From Geobacillus stearothermophilus ATCC 12980 (GTDB lineage: Bacteria > Bacillota > Bacilli > Bacillales > Anoxybacillaceae), in the NCBI RefSeq assembly GCF_030369615.1, contig NZ_CP128494.1, positions 282,001-346,000 of the forward strand: a stretch of DNA of 64,000 nt. The letters run 5' to 3'. A program made the position numbers and the translations under genes. This document shows positions 15,884 to 23,993 of this stretch, piece by piece. Each line of letters begins with the position of its first letter. The stretch's first letter is position 1. The notes below the pieces were generated by a model. The model was not told where the DNA came from. It saw only the letters and a program-made list of their open reading frames with translations, and did not search any database.

Positions 15884-17251
15884 CTGTAGATGAGCATTTT
15901 TCATTACAATAATTTCCATGGTTAGAGAGACAAACAGTGTACCCCTTACGCGATACGGAGCTGTTTTTTGATCACATCAATGGGAATATCTTGCTTTGCA
16001 GCGTCATAAATGAACTCGACGACGCTGTGGTCTTTCCGCGACCGAAGAAGCTCCAGCCCGGTGGAGAGGTTTTGTCGGGATTCGGCGATGCTGTACACGC
16101 AGGAGAGCAGCACCACCGCCCAATACCGTTTCACCGCCCGAACGTGGTGAACGCGGTATCCATCCAGCTTCAGTTGATCTTTCGCCTGCCGGAAAAAGCA
16201 TTCGATCGTCCAGCGCTGGGCGTAGTAACGCAAGATGTCTTCGTCCCCGAGCTCCCGGTCGGTGCTCAAGACGCAATGGAGATGTTCCGGTGTCATCGGC
16301 TGATCCGCCTTCCAAGCCAGCAGCACCACCGCGTCATCGAGGCCATGGATGGCCCCCTCATAGCGATACACGCGGTAATGCTCCTGACCCACCGTGACGA
16401 GGCGGGTGTCTTGGGGCTCGATATAGCGGGCGAACTGCTTGGCTTGGACGGCGATGCCTTTCGGATAAAGAATCCGGTTCGCCTTGAGCATCGCGATGAC
16501 ATGGAATCCCTGTTTCAGACAGGCTTCGATGAGCTTTTTGGACGGATACCACGAATCCATGAGCACATACACCGGCTGAGCCCGCTTCACCTTGAGCGAG
16601 GAAAGCATCTCGATCGCCAGGTCGATCTTGCTTTTTCCCGCTTTCTTGTCATACAGGCGGAACGCAAATGGGAACGCCTGCGTGAAGGTGTGCACCATCA
16701 GCCAAACGAGCGAATGCCCCCAGACCGATTGATGATCTTTATGCGAGTAGTGCCAGTCGCACCCTTGAATGGCGTGCACAGCCCGTGACGAAGGCTTCGT
16801 TTTTTGGCAAATCGTATCATCAATCGAAACAAAAAGGGGTTGATTCTTCCGTTTGGCCAGTCGTTCGACCTGGGAAAGGATCCACTCTTGAAGCTTCCCA
16901 AGCAGCCTTTCCTCGTTCCAAGGGCTTTTCGTGAAAAAGTGACGGAGCGTCGTTCGATGATTCGGATGAAAGCTCCAGTAATGAATATCAGTCAATGTTC
17001 CCGAGAATCCCTTGGTGGTCAAGGCATCGACAATATGAATGAGATGCTTGATGACCGGTTTGGAAAGCTGCAGCGTCAACCCCAGCGTGAAGAAAAACTT
17101 GTGGATTCCTTGGTGATGTGCTAATCTATTCATGAGACATGAACCTCCTTGTGGATAGTTGGTGGTACATCTATTCTAACCAAGGAATCCGGTTCATGTC
17201 TCCTTTTTTGTTTAGTTGTCAATTTATGTCAGTGAATTTGCTCATCTACAG
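15884..17251 (-). mobile_element. DDE-type IS nested in IS630 copy 1
   Basis: The 1368-bp element begins CTGTAGATGAGCA and ends with the inverse TGCTCATCTACAG. GAGTTAA is present on both sides (15877-15883 and 17252-17258) but only once in the uninterrupted IS630 copy 2, so it is a 7-bp target duplication. It encodes one intact transposase. Confidence 0.9.
15946..17133 (-). CDS. DDE transposase (IS4/IS701-like)
   Basis: The intact 395-residue transposase has a first catalytic Asp probably in FVSIDDTICQK, a second in VYVLMDSWYPS, and a C-terminal YAQRWTIECFFRQAKDQL segment supplying the Glu (Y-x2-R-W-x2-E type). These are features of the IS4 superfamily; SIDDT is also typical of IS701-like proteins. 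The exact family is uncertain because the 7-bp duplication is not diagnostic. AAGGAGG precedes ATG 17133. The gene fills the element. Confidence 0.85.
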   Translation of the reverse strand: MNRLAHHQGIHKFFFTLGLTLQLSKPVIKHLIHIVDALTTKGFSGTLTDIHYWSFHPNHRTTLRHFFTKSPWNEERLLGKLQEWILSQVERLAKRKNQPLFVSIDDTICQKTKPSSRAVHAIQGCDWHYSHKDHQSVWGHSLVWLMVHTFTQAFPFAFRLYDKKAGKSKIDLAIEMLSSLKVKRAQPVYVLMDSWYPSKKLIEACLKQGFHVIAMLKANRILYPKGIAVQAKQFARYIEPQDTRLVTVGQEHYRVYRYEGAIHGLDDAVVLLAWKADQPMTPEHLHCVLSTDRELGDEDILRYYAQRWTIECFFRQAKDQLKLDGYRVHHVRAVKRYWAVVLLSCVYSIAESRQNLSTGLELLRSRKDHSVVEFIYDAAKQDIPIDVIKKQLRIA

Positions 17252-17266
17252 GAGTTAACTTCTCAG

Positions 17267-17806
17267 TCATCCTGCACACCCTAAACGCTGCAGCACTTCC
17301 TCCGGACGTTCGTGGATGTAGTTGACAAACCGAGTAATGGCTTGAATGATATCGTTGCGATCCTTGTGAAATACATTGGCAATCACCGTATCTTTCAGCC
17401 ATTTCCATAAGCGTTCGATCGGGTTCAGCTGTGGCGAATAGGGAGGAAGGTAAATAAAGTGAAAACACTGCCCTTCTTCCCGCAAAAACTCCTTGACCAT
17501 TTTGGCATGGTGAATGCGGGCGTTATCCAACACCAAAACCATGAGACGGTCTAAATAGCGCTCTTTGAGCATTCTCAAGAAATCCAAGAACGTCGCGGCA
17601 TTAGCAGCGGTCGTTTGATGAAGCACCGTTTCACCATCATGGACGTTGACCGCGCCAAACCGCGATACGTGGGCATGATGGCCAAACGTCGGCACTTGTT
17701 TTTGGCGGCCGACTTCCGACCATGTGGACCGCAAGACATGGTAAGAGCGGATATGGGTTTCATCGATGTACAGAAGAACAGCATCTTCTGTCTCCTTGGT
17801 GATCAA
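17267..17806 (-). CDS. IS630 transposase, DDE frame (copy 1)
   Basis: The 179-residue catalytic half has Asp in LYIDETH, Asp in LVLDNARIHH and Glu in NPIERLWKWLK, the complete IS630 DDE triad. It differs from copy 2 by a single visible residue (LDRLM versus LDCLM). Expression needs one-base slippage from the upstream frame at a ten-A run. Confidence 0.85.
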   Translation of the reverse strand: MITKETEDAVLLYIDETHIRSYHVLRSTWSEVGRQKQVPTFGHHAHVSRFGAVNVHDGETVLHQTTAANAATFLDFLRMLKERYLDRLMVLVLDNARIHHAKMVKEFLREEGQCFHFIYLPPYSPQLNPIERLWKWLKDTVIANVFHKDRNDIIQAITRFVNYIHERPEEVLQRLGCAG

Positions 17807-18335
17807 GTTTTTTTTTTATCAGATCCATTTGTTTTTCAAATTGTTTTTGCTCATCCAGATTTCCTTTCGCCAGTGTGTACGTCGGTCGTGTCCACGACAG
17901 CCCTTTGCGGTGCAGGAGTTTTCGCAGCGCTTCGCGGGAAATGGAAACACCGAATTGCTTTGCGACATAGGATTGCAGGAGTTTGGTGTTCCACGCCGAA
18001 GCAACGTCCCAGCCCAGTTCCGCGGGAGTAGTGGTCAACACAAGGTGTTTGATCTCTTCCTGCTGTTCTTCGGTGAGAAACGGCTCCCGCCCGGGGGCGA
18101 AATCCCGATGAAGCAAGAGCTCCAGACCGCCTTCGTTGAACAGCGACACATAATGGGAAACGGTTTGTCGGCACACGTTGACCATGGAAGCCGCCTCTTT
18201 GCCCAAATAGCCTTCCATGACCAGGCGAACCGCCATCACCCGTTGGCGAAGAAGGGTGTTTTTGATTTTCCGTTCCTGTTTGCGAAGTGTCCGAGGTGTC
18301 CATCCGTGATCGTTGGTGATTTTGAGACGTTTCAT
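17760..18335 (-). CDS. IS630 transposase, DNA-binding frame (copy 1)
   Basis: The 191-residue N-terminal half has a helix-turn-helix (GYLGKEAASMVNVCRQT) and a second winged-helix segment. The frame reads into a run of ten A residues after MDLI; removal of one A in the transcript would continue into the DDE frame as KKNLITKE. GGAGC lies upstream of ATG 18335. Confidence 0.85.
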   Translation of the reverse strand: MKRLKITNDHGWTPRTLRKQERKIKNTLLRQRVMAVRLVMEGYLGKEAASMVNVCRQTVSHYVSLFNEGGLELLLHRDFAPGREPFLTEEQQEEIKHLVLTTTPAELGWDVASAWNTKLLQSYVAKQFGVSISREALRKLLHRKGLSWTRPTYTLAKGNLDEQKQFEKQMDLIKKKLDHQGDRRCCSSVHR

Positions 18336-18593
18336 GCAGAATTCTGCTCCTTTTCCATTCTTTTCCTTAGGAGCAGTATAACCGGAGTGGGAACCACTTA
18401 TACGAAGGTTAACTTTTCAATGAGCATATATATAGTTGAGCGTTAAGACTCAACTAGCACCACGGGTTGAATATACTCTTCAAGCTCATTACTCCCCTCT
18501 CTGAAACAGCCTCTGTGGCCATCTCCATCCCCACCTTCCATAAACATACGTTCGTAATCTTCGGTATTAACTATGAAATAAATGTGAACATCA

Positions 18594-18637
18594 TTGACAA
18601 AAGTAATAATCACCTTTAATATACCGTATAGGGTATA
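18594..18637 (+). promoter_or_regulatory. SigA promoter with overlapping CstR/CsoR-type operator
   Basis: TTGACA (18594-18599), a 17-bp spacer and TAATAT (18617-18622) form a strong promoter. Overlapping the -10 is the palindrome TATACCGTATAGGGTATA (18620-18637). This resembles the operator of CstR/CsoR-family repressors, where CstR derepresses sulfide and persulfide genes. The downstream gene encodes a persulfide/CoA-disulfide reductase with a rhodanese domain, a typical CstR target. No cstR gene is in the window. Confidence 0.65.
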
Positions 18638-18738
18638 TTATTAAAGATCATTCAATACGAACAGATAGGATCTTTCATGCTTGCAATAATTAGTCAATAA
18701 ATGCAACTTCGTAATCTATATAATGGAGGGGAATCTTC

Positions 18739-20427
18739 ATGCGAAAAATTGTAATTGTCGGCGGTGTAGCAGGGGGAGCCACCGCAGCGGCCCGATTGCG
18801 CCGGTTAAGCGAAAAATACCAAATTATTATGTTTGAGAGAGGCGAATACATTTCGTTTGCTAACTGCGGCCTGCCGTATTATATCGGCGAAGTCATTACG
18901 GATAGAAACAAACTATTAGTCCAAACGGTTGAAGGAATGGCGAAGCGTTTTCGTATTGATGTTCGCAATTTAAGCGAAGTCACAGCGATTCATCGTGACC
19001 GTAAAACTGTTACAGTAAAAAATATCCGCACTGGCGAGGAATACGAAGAAACATACGATACATTAATTTTGTCACCTGGCGCAAAGCCGATGATACCGCC
19101 AATTCCTGGAATTCATGAAGCCAACGCGTTATTTACGCTTCGTAATCTATCTGATACAGATAAAATAAAAGCGTACGTTGATCACGAAAAACCAAAGAGC
19201 GCCGTAGTCATTGGCGGAGGGTTTATCGGTGTCGAGATGGCAGAAAACTTAGTCAAGCGCGGAGTGAACGTAACGCTTGTGGAAATGGCAAATCAAGTGT
19301 TGGCACCGATTGACTACGAGATGGCATCGATTGTTCACGCGCATATGCGTGAAAATGGCGTAAATTTGATTTTGGAAGATGGCGTGAAAGCTTTCGAAGA
19401 CAACGGCCGACGTATTGTTCTAAATAGCGGCCGCACGCTTGAAACCGATATGATTATTTTGGCCATCGGGGTACAGCCAGAAAGTCAATTAGCGAAAAAT
19501 GCCGGACTTGAACTTGGGGTGCGCGGCACTATCAAAGTCAATGAATATTTGCAAACATCCGATCCGAACATTTACGCCATCGGCGACGCTATCGAAGTAA
19601 AAAACTACATTCATGGTTTTGAGACATTTGTCCCTCTTGCATGGCCGGCGAACCGCCAAGGCCGCTTGGTAGCGGATCATATTCATGGGCTCGATGTGAA
19701 ATACAATGGCACATTAGGAACTGCGATCGTGAAAATTTTCGAATTAACCGTCGCAGCAACAGGAAATAATGAAAAAACCTTGAAACAACTCGGCATCCCA
19801 TATGAAGTTGTCCATGTTCATCCAATGAACCATGCGGGCTATTATCCAAATGCAACACAAATGACATTGAAACTGATTTTTGACAAAGAAACAGGCAAAA
19901 TTTATGGTGCGCAAGCCGTTGGAAAAGACGGCGTCGACAAACGTATCGACGTCATCGCAACCGCTATTAAAGGCGGCTTAACGGTTCGTGATTTACCGGA
20001 TTTAGAGCTTGCCTACGCACCGCCGTTTTCTTCCGCGAAAGATCCAGTGAATATGGCCGGTTACGTTGCTTCGAACATTCTCGATGGAATGGTGGAAACC
20101 GTACAATGGCATGAAATTGATGAAATCATCGCAAACGGAGGCACGCTCATTGACGTTCGTACACCAAAAGAAGTCGCACGTGGAACGATTCCTGGTGCTA
20201 TCAATATTCCGCTTGATGAACTGCGCGAACGTTTAGCGGAACTTCCGAAAGACAAAACCATTTACGTAACATGTCAAGTCGGCTTGCGTGGATATTTAGC
20301 AACACGAATTTTGCACGACAACGGTTTCCGCGCGAAAAATTTAGATGGCGGCTATAAATTGTATTCCTCCGTATTTGGTGCAAAACACCAAGTTCAAAAT
20401 ATGCCGCCGAAATTCGTAGAAAAATAA
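18739..20427 (+). CDS. cdr: CoA-disulfide / persulfide reductase with rhodanese domain
   Basis: This 562-residue flavoprotein joins a CoA-disulfide reductase module to a C-terminal rhodanese domain. The FAD site GGVAGG is at residues 8-13, the redox cysteine at residue 43 (SFANCGLPYY), a second nucleotide-binding GGGFIG near 160, and the rhodanese loop CQVGLRG near 512. Such CoADR-RHD enzymes use NAD(P)H to reduce CoA persulfide, polysulfide or CoA disulfide in sulfide metabolism and redox defence. GGAGGGG precedes ATG 18739. Codon use is more AT-rich than in surrounding Geobacillus genes, and the gene lies between two IS630 copies, which suggests acquisition from another thermophilic bacillus. 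Confidence 0.9.
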   Translation: MRKIVIVGGVAGGATAAARLRRLSEKYQIIMFERGEYISFANCGLPYYIGEVITDRNKLLVQTVEGMAKRFRIDVRNLSEVTAIHRDRKTVTVKNIRTGEEYEETYDTLILSPGAKPMIPPIPGIHEANALFTLRNLSDTDKIKAYVDHEKPKSAVVIGGGFIGVEMAENLVKRGVNVTLVEMANQVLAPIDYEMASIVHAHMRENGVNLILEDGVKAFEDNGRRIVLNSGRTLETDMIILAIGVQPESQLAKNAGLELGVRGTIKVNEYLQTSDPNIYAIGDAIEVKNYIHGFETFVPLAWPANRQGRLVADHIHGLDVKYNGTLGTAIVKIFELTVAATGNNEKTLKQLGIPYEVVHVHPMNHAGYYPNATQMTLKLIFDKETGKIYGAQAVGKDGVDKRIDVIATAIKGGLTVRDLPDLELAYAPPFSSAKDPVNMAGYVASNILDGMVETVQWHEIDEIIANGGTLIDVRTPKEVARGTIPGAINIPLDELRERLAELPKDKTIYVTCQVGLRGYLATRILHDNGFRAKNLDGGYKLYSSVFGAKHQVQNMPPKFVEK

Positions 20428-20433
20428 TGAACC

Positions 20434-20472
20434 ACTCCCACCTTCATTCCATGAAAAGGTGGGAGTTTCTTA
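20434..20472 (+). terminator. terminator of the CoADR-rhodanese gene
   Basis: ACTCCCACCTT (20434-20444) pairs with AAGGTGGGAGT (20456-20466), followed by TTCTTATT. It lies 6 bp after the stop. Confidence 0.85.
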
Positions 20473-20542
20473 TTATCTCCAGCAAAGAAGTTTTGGCATA
20501 GAAAAATTCTTGTATAGAACACATATTTGTTTTTATACAAAA

Positions 20543-20625
20543 AAACCGCTGATCATCTTGCCCTTCCCTTTCGTTTAGAGAAAGGAGGCTTTTCGGGAAA
20601 AAAGGGAAACGATCAGTAGTTTTTG
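20543..20625 (-). terminator. hairpin region between convergent cdr and ybaK genes
   Basis: A-rich sequence with CTGATC and a matching GATCAG followed by a T-run bracket imperfect internal stems (around CCCTTTCG and GAAAGG). It lies between two convergent genes and would terminate ybaK on the minus strand. Confidence 0.4.
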
Positions 20626-20629
20626 GCGT

Positions 20630-21106
20630 TTATTTTACCACTTCATGAAACGTAGCTTCTGTTATGCTTTGTAAATCTTCCACGCTTAGTTCAATTAACA
20701 AACCAATTTTGCCGCCGCTAACGATGATATGCTCAAATTGACAAGCACTGGAATCGATAAAGGTCGGATAATGTTTTATCATCCCTATCGGTGAACACCC
20801 TCCACGAATATAGCCAGTCAATTTTTCGATATCTTTCATCGGCGCCAATGCGACATTTTTCTCTCCCGTTATTTGCGCAGCTTTTTTCAAATCGAGTTCC
20901 GATTCTACAGGGATGACAAACACATAAACGTTTCCGCTTTTCCCCTGTGTTACTAATGTTTTATATACCAATTGAGGGTCTTTCCCAATTTTTTGAGCAA
21001 CCGATATGCCGTCAATTCTCCCATCCTGACTGTCGTAGGTAAAGACATTGTAAGGAATCATTTTTTTATCAAGAACACGCATCGCGTTGGTTTTTTCTGT
21101 CGCCAT
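20630..21106 (-). CDS. ybaK: Cys-tRNA(Pro)/Cys-tRNA(Cys) deacylase YbaK/EbsC
   Basis: The 158-residue YbaK-domain protein hydrolyses Cys mischarged on tRNA(Pro), a trans-editing role in translation accuracy. The conserved Lys and the surrounding KTLVTQGKSG strand and the GYIRGGCSPIG loop typical of the family are seen. Full length for the family. AGGG precedes ATG 21106. Like the reductase gene it faces, it is cargo between the two IS630 elements; its AT-rich codon use also differs from the flanks. Confidence 0.9.
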   Translation of the reverse strand: MATEKTNAMRVLDKKMIPYNVFTYDSQDGRIDGISVAQKIGKDPQLVYKTLVTQGKSGNVYVFVIPVESELDLKKAAQITGEKNVALAPMKDIEKLTGYIRGGCSPIGMIKHYPTFIDSSACQFEHIIVSGGKIGLLIELSVEDLQSITEATFHEVVK

Positions 21107-21354
21107 TTTTCTTCCCTCCAGTTCGTTTCAACAGTAAATGCTGGATAATCAACACACATGGGAACAAATATGTTTTTTAAACATAATCATCAAAAACAAG
21201 TGTTGTATTCCCCTGCAATTATTCTAACTGCCTTGATTTTATTCCTATCGGCGCAAAAAACAACAATCTAGTCACGCCTGAATAGAATGGAAATGTCGAT
21301 CTCATGGTGTTTCCTTTATCTATACACATGCAACATGAAGAGTTAACTTCTCAG

Positions 21355-21894
21355 TCATCCTGCACACCCTAAACGCTGCAGCACTTCCTCCGGACGTTCG
21401 TGGATGTAGTTGACAAACCGAGTAATGGCTTGAATGATATCGTTGCGATCCTTGTGAAATACATTGGCAATCACCGTATCTTTCAGCCATTTCCATAAGC
21501 GTTCGATCGGGTTCAGCTGTGGCGAATAGGGAGGAAGGTAAATAAAGTGAAAACACTGCCCTTCTTCCCGCAAAAACTCCTTGACCATTTTGGCATGGTG
21601 AATGCGGGCGTTATCCAACACCAAAACCATGAGACAGTCTAAATAGCGCTCTTTGAGCATTCTCAAGAAATCCAAGAACGTCGCGGCATTGGCAGCGGTC
21701 GTTTGATGAAGCACCGTTTCACCATCATGGACGTTGACCGCGCCAAACCGCGATACGTGGGCATGATGGCCAAACGTCGGCACTTGTTTTTGGCGGCCGA
21801 CTTCCGACCATGTGGACCGCAAGACATGGTAAGAGCGGATATGGGTTTCATCGATGTACAGAAGAACAGCATCTTCTGTCTCCTTGGTGATCAA
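21355..21894 (-). CDS. IS630 transposase, DDE frame (copy 2)
   Basis: The 179-residue catalytic frame has a full DDE set (LYIDETH, LVLDNARIHH, NPIERLWKWLK). It is almost identical to copy 1, so the two insertions or their duplication are recent. It is joined to the upstream frame by slippage on ten A residues at about 21898-21907. Confidence 0.85.
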   Translation of the reverse strand: MITKETEDAVLLYIDETHIRSYHVLRSTWSEVGRQKQVPTFGHHAHVSRFGAVNVHDGETVLHQTTAANAATFLDFLRMLKERYLDCLMVLVLDNARIHHAKMVKEFLREEGQCFHFIYLPPYSPQLNPIERLWKWLKDTVIANVFHKDRNDIIQAITRFVNYIHERPEEVLQRLGCAG

Positions 21895-22423
21895 GTTTTT
21901 TTTTTATCAGATCCATTTGTTTTTCAAATTGTTTTTGCTCATCCAGATTTCCTTTCGCCAGTGTGTACGTCGGTCGTGTCCACGACAGCCCTTTGCGGTG
22001 CAGGAGTTTTCGCAGCGCTTCGCGGGAAATGGAAACACCGAATTGCTTTGCGACATAGGATTGCAGGAGTTTGGTGTTCCACGCCGAAGCAACGTCCCAG
22101 CCCAGTTCCGCGGGAGTAGTGGTCAACACAAGGTGTTTGATCTCTTCCTGCTGTTCTTCGGTGAGAAACGGCTCCCGCCCGGGGGCGAAATCCCGATGAA
22201 GCAAGAGCTCCAGACCGCCTTCGTTGAACAGCGACACATAATGGGAAACGGTTTGTCGGCACACGTTGACCATGGAAGCCGCCTCTTTGCCCAAATAGCC
22301 TTCCATGACCAGGCGAACCGCCATCACCCGTTGGCGAAGAAGGGTGTTTTTGATTTTCCGTTCCTGTTTGCGAAGTGTCCGAGGTGTCCATCCGTGATCA
22401 TTGGTGATTTTGAGACGTTTCAT
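21848..22423 (-). CDS. IS630 transposase, DNA-binding frame (copy 2)
   Basis: The 191-residue N-terminal half is identical to that of copy 1 at the protein level. The helix-turn-helix lies near residues 42-65. The last residues after MDLIKKK come from reading through the A-run in the zero frame and are not part of the functional fusion. Confidence 0.85.
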   Translation of the reverse strand: MKRLKITNDHGWTPRTLRKQERKIKNTLLRQRVMAVRLVMEGYLGKEAASMVNVCRQTVSHYVSLFNEGGLELLLHRDFAPGREPFLTEEQQEEIKHLVLTTTPAELGWDVASAWNTKLLQSYVAKQFGVSISREALRKLLHRKGLSWTRPTYTLAKGNLDEQKQFEKQMDLIKKKLDHQGDRRCCSSVHR

Positions 22424-22549
22424 GCAGAATTCCGCTCCTTTTCCATGCTTTTCCTTAGGAGCAGTATAACCGGAGTGGGAACCACTTATACGAAGGTTAA
22501 CTTTTCAATGAGCATATATATAGAAGCCTTTCTGACGGCCTTTTCACGC

Positions 22550-23572
22550 GTCATAGTTCCCCTGAGATTATCGCTGTGGTATAATTACATGGGCTGAGTA
22601 TTTTTCGAGCATTGCGTCATAGTTCCCCTGAGATTATCGCTGTGGTATAATAAAAAAAGCACGTAACCAATAAGGATAAAGTCATAGTTCCCCTGAGATT
22701 ATCGCTGTGGTATAATATATCCGCCTTGCGCAATATCCTGAAAAACGTCATAGTTCCCCTGAGATTATCGCTGTGGTATAATCCGCGTTGGCTCGCAAAA
22801 TCGCCAACACTGTCATAGTTCCCCTGAGATTATCGCTGTGGTATAATCGCTGGCGGCATTGGAGTTTTTCGAAGATGGTCATAGTTCCCCTGAGATTATC
22901 GCTGTGGTATAATTAACTGACGTACATTTCGCCGCATCGGGCGGTCATAGTTCCCCTGAGATTATCGCTGTGGTATAATACAAGAATTTATTCTTATTCC
23001 GGGCGTTCGGTCATAGTTCCCCTGAGATTATCGCTGTGGTATAATAGAGGAACGATAGTCAAAACCCTTAACACGGTCATAGTTCCCCTGAGATTATCGC
23101 TGTGGTATAATTTCACCGCAAGATGAACGAATATTTAGCAGGTCATAGTTCCCCTGAGATTATCGCTGTGGTATAATCATTCCTTTTCACTGGTGATGCG
23201 GAGGCAAGTCATAGTTCCCCTGAGATTATCGCTGTGGTATAATCGAAGGAATGACGGGTGGAGTTCCCTTCGGTCATAGTTCCCCTGAGATTATCGCTGT
23301 GGTATAATTGGTATGCGGCTCAACATGGCTATGATGCCGTCATAGTTCCCCTGAGATTATCGCTGTGGTATAATCGCACCGATTGAACAACACGCGCTTT
23401 CTCAGTCATAGTTCCCCTGAGATTATCGCTGTGGTATAATTATGACACCTTATTAGGTGCCTGGGTGAAAGTCATAGTTCCCCTGAGATTATCGCTGTGG
23501 TATAATCAACGTAAGGAAGTGGAGCTATATAGAGAGGTCATAGTTCCCCTGAGATTATCGCTGTGGTATAAT
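22550..23572 (+). CRISPR. type II-C CRISPR array, 16 repeats and 15 spacers
   Basis: Sixteen identical 36-bp repeats begin GTCATAGTTCCCC and end GTGGTATAAT. The 15 spacers are 30 bp except three of 29 bp (at 22652, 22783 and 23244). Repeats are complementary to the anti-repeat at 28236-28271. Each ends in TGGTATAAT, a perfect extended -10 promoter, so every spacer can be transcribed from its own start on the plus strand, as described for Neisseria type II-C arrays. The array converges on the cas genes. No repeat is degenerate, so the leader end cannot be deduced from decay. A further repeat of this array is stranded at 15821. Confidence 0.99.
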
Positions 23573-23580
23573 ACGTATCC

Positions 23581-23617
23581 AAAAAAGCCTGCAATCTCAA
23601 GGATCGCAGGCTTTTTT
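23581..23617. terminator. bidirectional terminator between array and cas operon
   Basis: AAAAAAGCCTGC and GCAGGCTTTTTT frame a hairpin with a T-run on either strand. It lies 8 bp after the last repeat and 56 bp beyond the cas2 stop, so it ends both the crRNA transcripts and the cas mRNA. Confidence 0.92.
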
Positions 23618-23672
23618 GCTTTCAAAAAATGCAAAGGCGCTTATGCAAAAAGAGGAACCATTTCTGTTTTTT

Positions 23673-23993
23673 TTAAAAAAGCGTCAGCTGGGTGGATGTC
23701 ACTTTCTTTTCTTGCGCCGTTGGTTCCCCGAGAAGCAGCTGCATTTTTGCGTACTGCTTTTCCGTTACGACCATCGCCCGAATCGATCCTCGAGGGGGCA
23801 AGTTGCGTTTTAATCTTGCCAAATGTTTGTCCGTTGCTTCATGTCCGTGGCAGACGCGGCTGTAGACCGAAAATTGCAACATATCGTACCCTTCGTTCAG
23901 CAGGAATGTGCGAAATCGCCGGTATTCGCGCTTCTCCCGGTTGGTCACGACGGGAAGATCGAAAAAGACGAGCAACCGCATAAACTTACTCAT
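23673..23993 (-). CDS. cas2: CRISPR-associated endonuclease Cas2
   Basis: The 106-residue Cas2 (type II form) has the start MRLLVFFDLPV with the conserved Asp in the first beta strand, followed by RRFRTFLLNEGY. Cas2 dimers with Cas1 make the spacer-integration complex. ATG 23993 lies inside the end of cas1 (8-bp overlap), so it is coupled to cas1. Full length. Confidence 0.97.
   Translation of the reverse strand: MSKFMRLLVFFDLPVVTNREKREYRRFRTFLLNEGYDMLQFSVYSRVCHGHEATDKHLARLKRNLPPRGSIRAMVVTEKQYAKMQLLLGEPTAQEKKVTSTQLTLF

Larger units (their letters stand above)
15860..18432 (-). mobile_element. IS630-family element copy 1, interrupted by another IS
   Basis: The terminal inverted repeats (TATACATGCAACATGAAGAG on the left; TATATATGCTCATTGAAAAG read inward from the right) and both transposase frames match copies 2 and 3. 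The element is split near its left end by a 1368-bp IS, leaving only 24 bp outside. Without the nested IS and its 7-bp duplication it would be about 1.2 kb. Confidence 0.9.
15860..22520. mobile_element. composite-transposon-like block inside a CRISPR spacer
   Basis: Two IS630 copies in the same orientation (15860-18432 and 21323-22520) enclose 2.9 kb carrying a CoA-disulfide/persulfide reductase gene and ybaK. TA dinucleotides flank the outer ends (15858-15859 and 22521-22522). Joining the outer flanks recreates a 30-nt CRISPR spacer, so the whole block interrupts one spacer. It moved in as a composite unit, or the cargo integrated by recombination at an IS already present. Confidence 0.85.
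21323..22520 (-). mobile_element. IS630-family element copy 2
   Basis: This uninterrupted 1198-bp element has both terminal inverted repeats and two transposase frames. TA lies on either side (21321-21322 and 22521-22522). Its right flank is the distal part of a CRISPR spacer, and its left flank is cargo sequence. One base in the left end (TACACATGC) differs from copies 1 and 3. Confidence 0.92.

Noticed and set aside
15937..16788. A 283-codon plus-strand frame opposite the nested transposase
   Set aside because: It is an antisense shadow of the intact DDE transposase and has no ribosome binding site.
22550..23572. Possible self-targeting by the spacers
   Set aside because: By eye I found no spacer with a convincing match elsewhere in the window; a real test needs a search of whole genomes and phages.
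23465..23983. A 172-codon plus-strand frame spanning the last CRISPR repeats and the cas2 region
   Set aside because: It is formed by repeat units and the antisense of cas2; the reading simply reflects the repeated 36-bp sequence.
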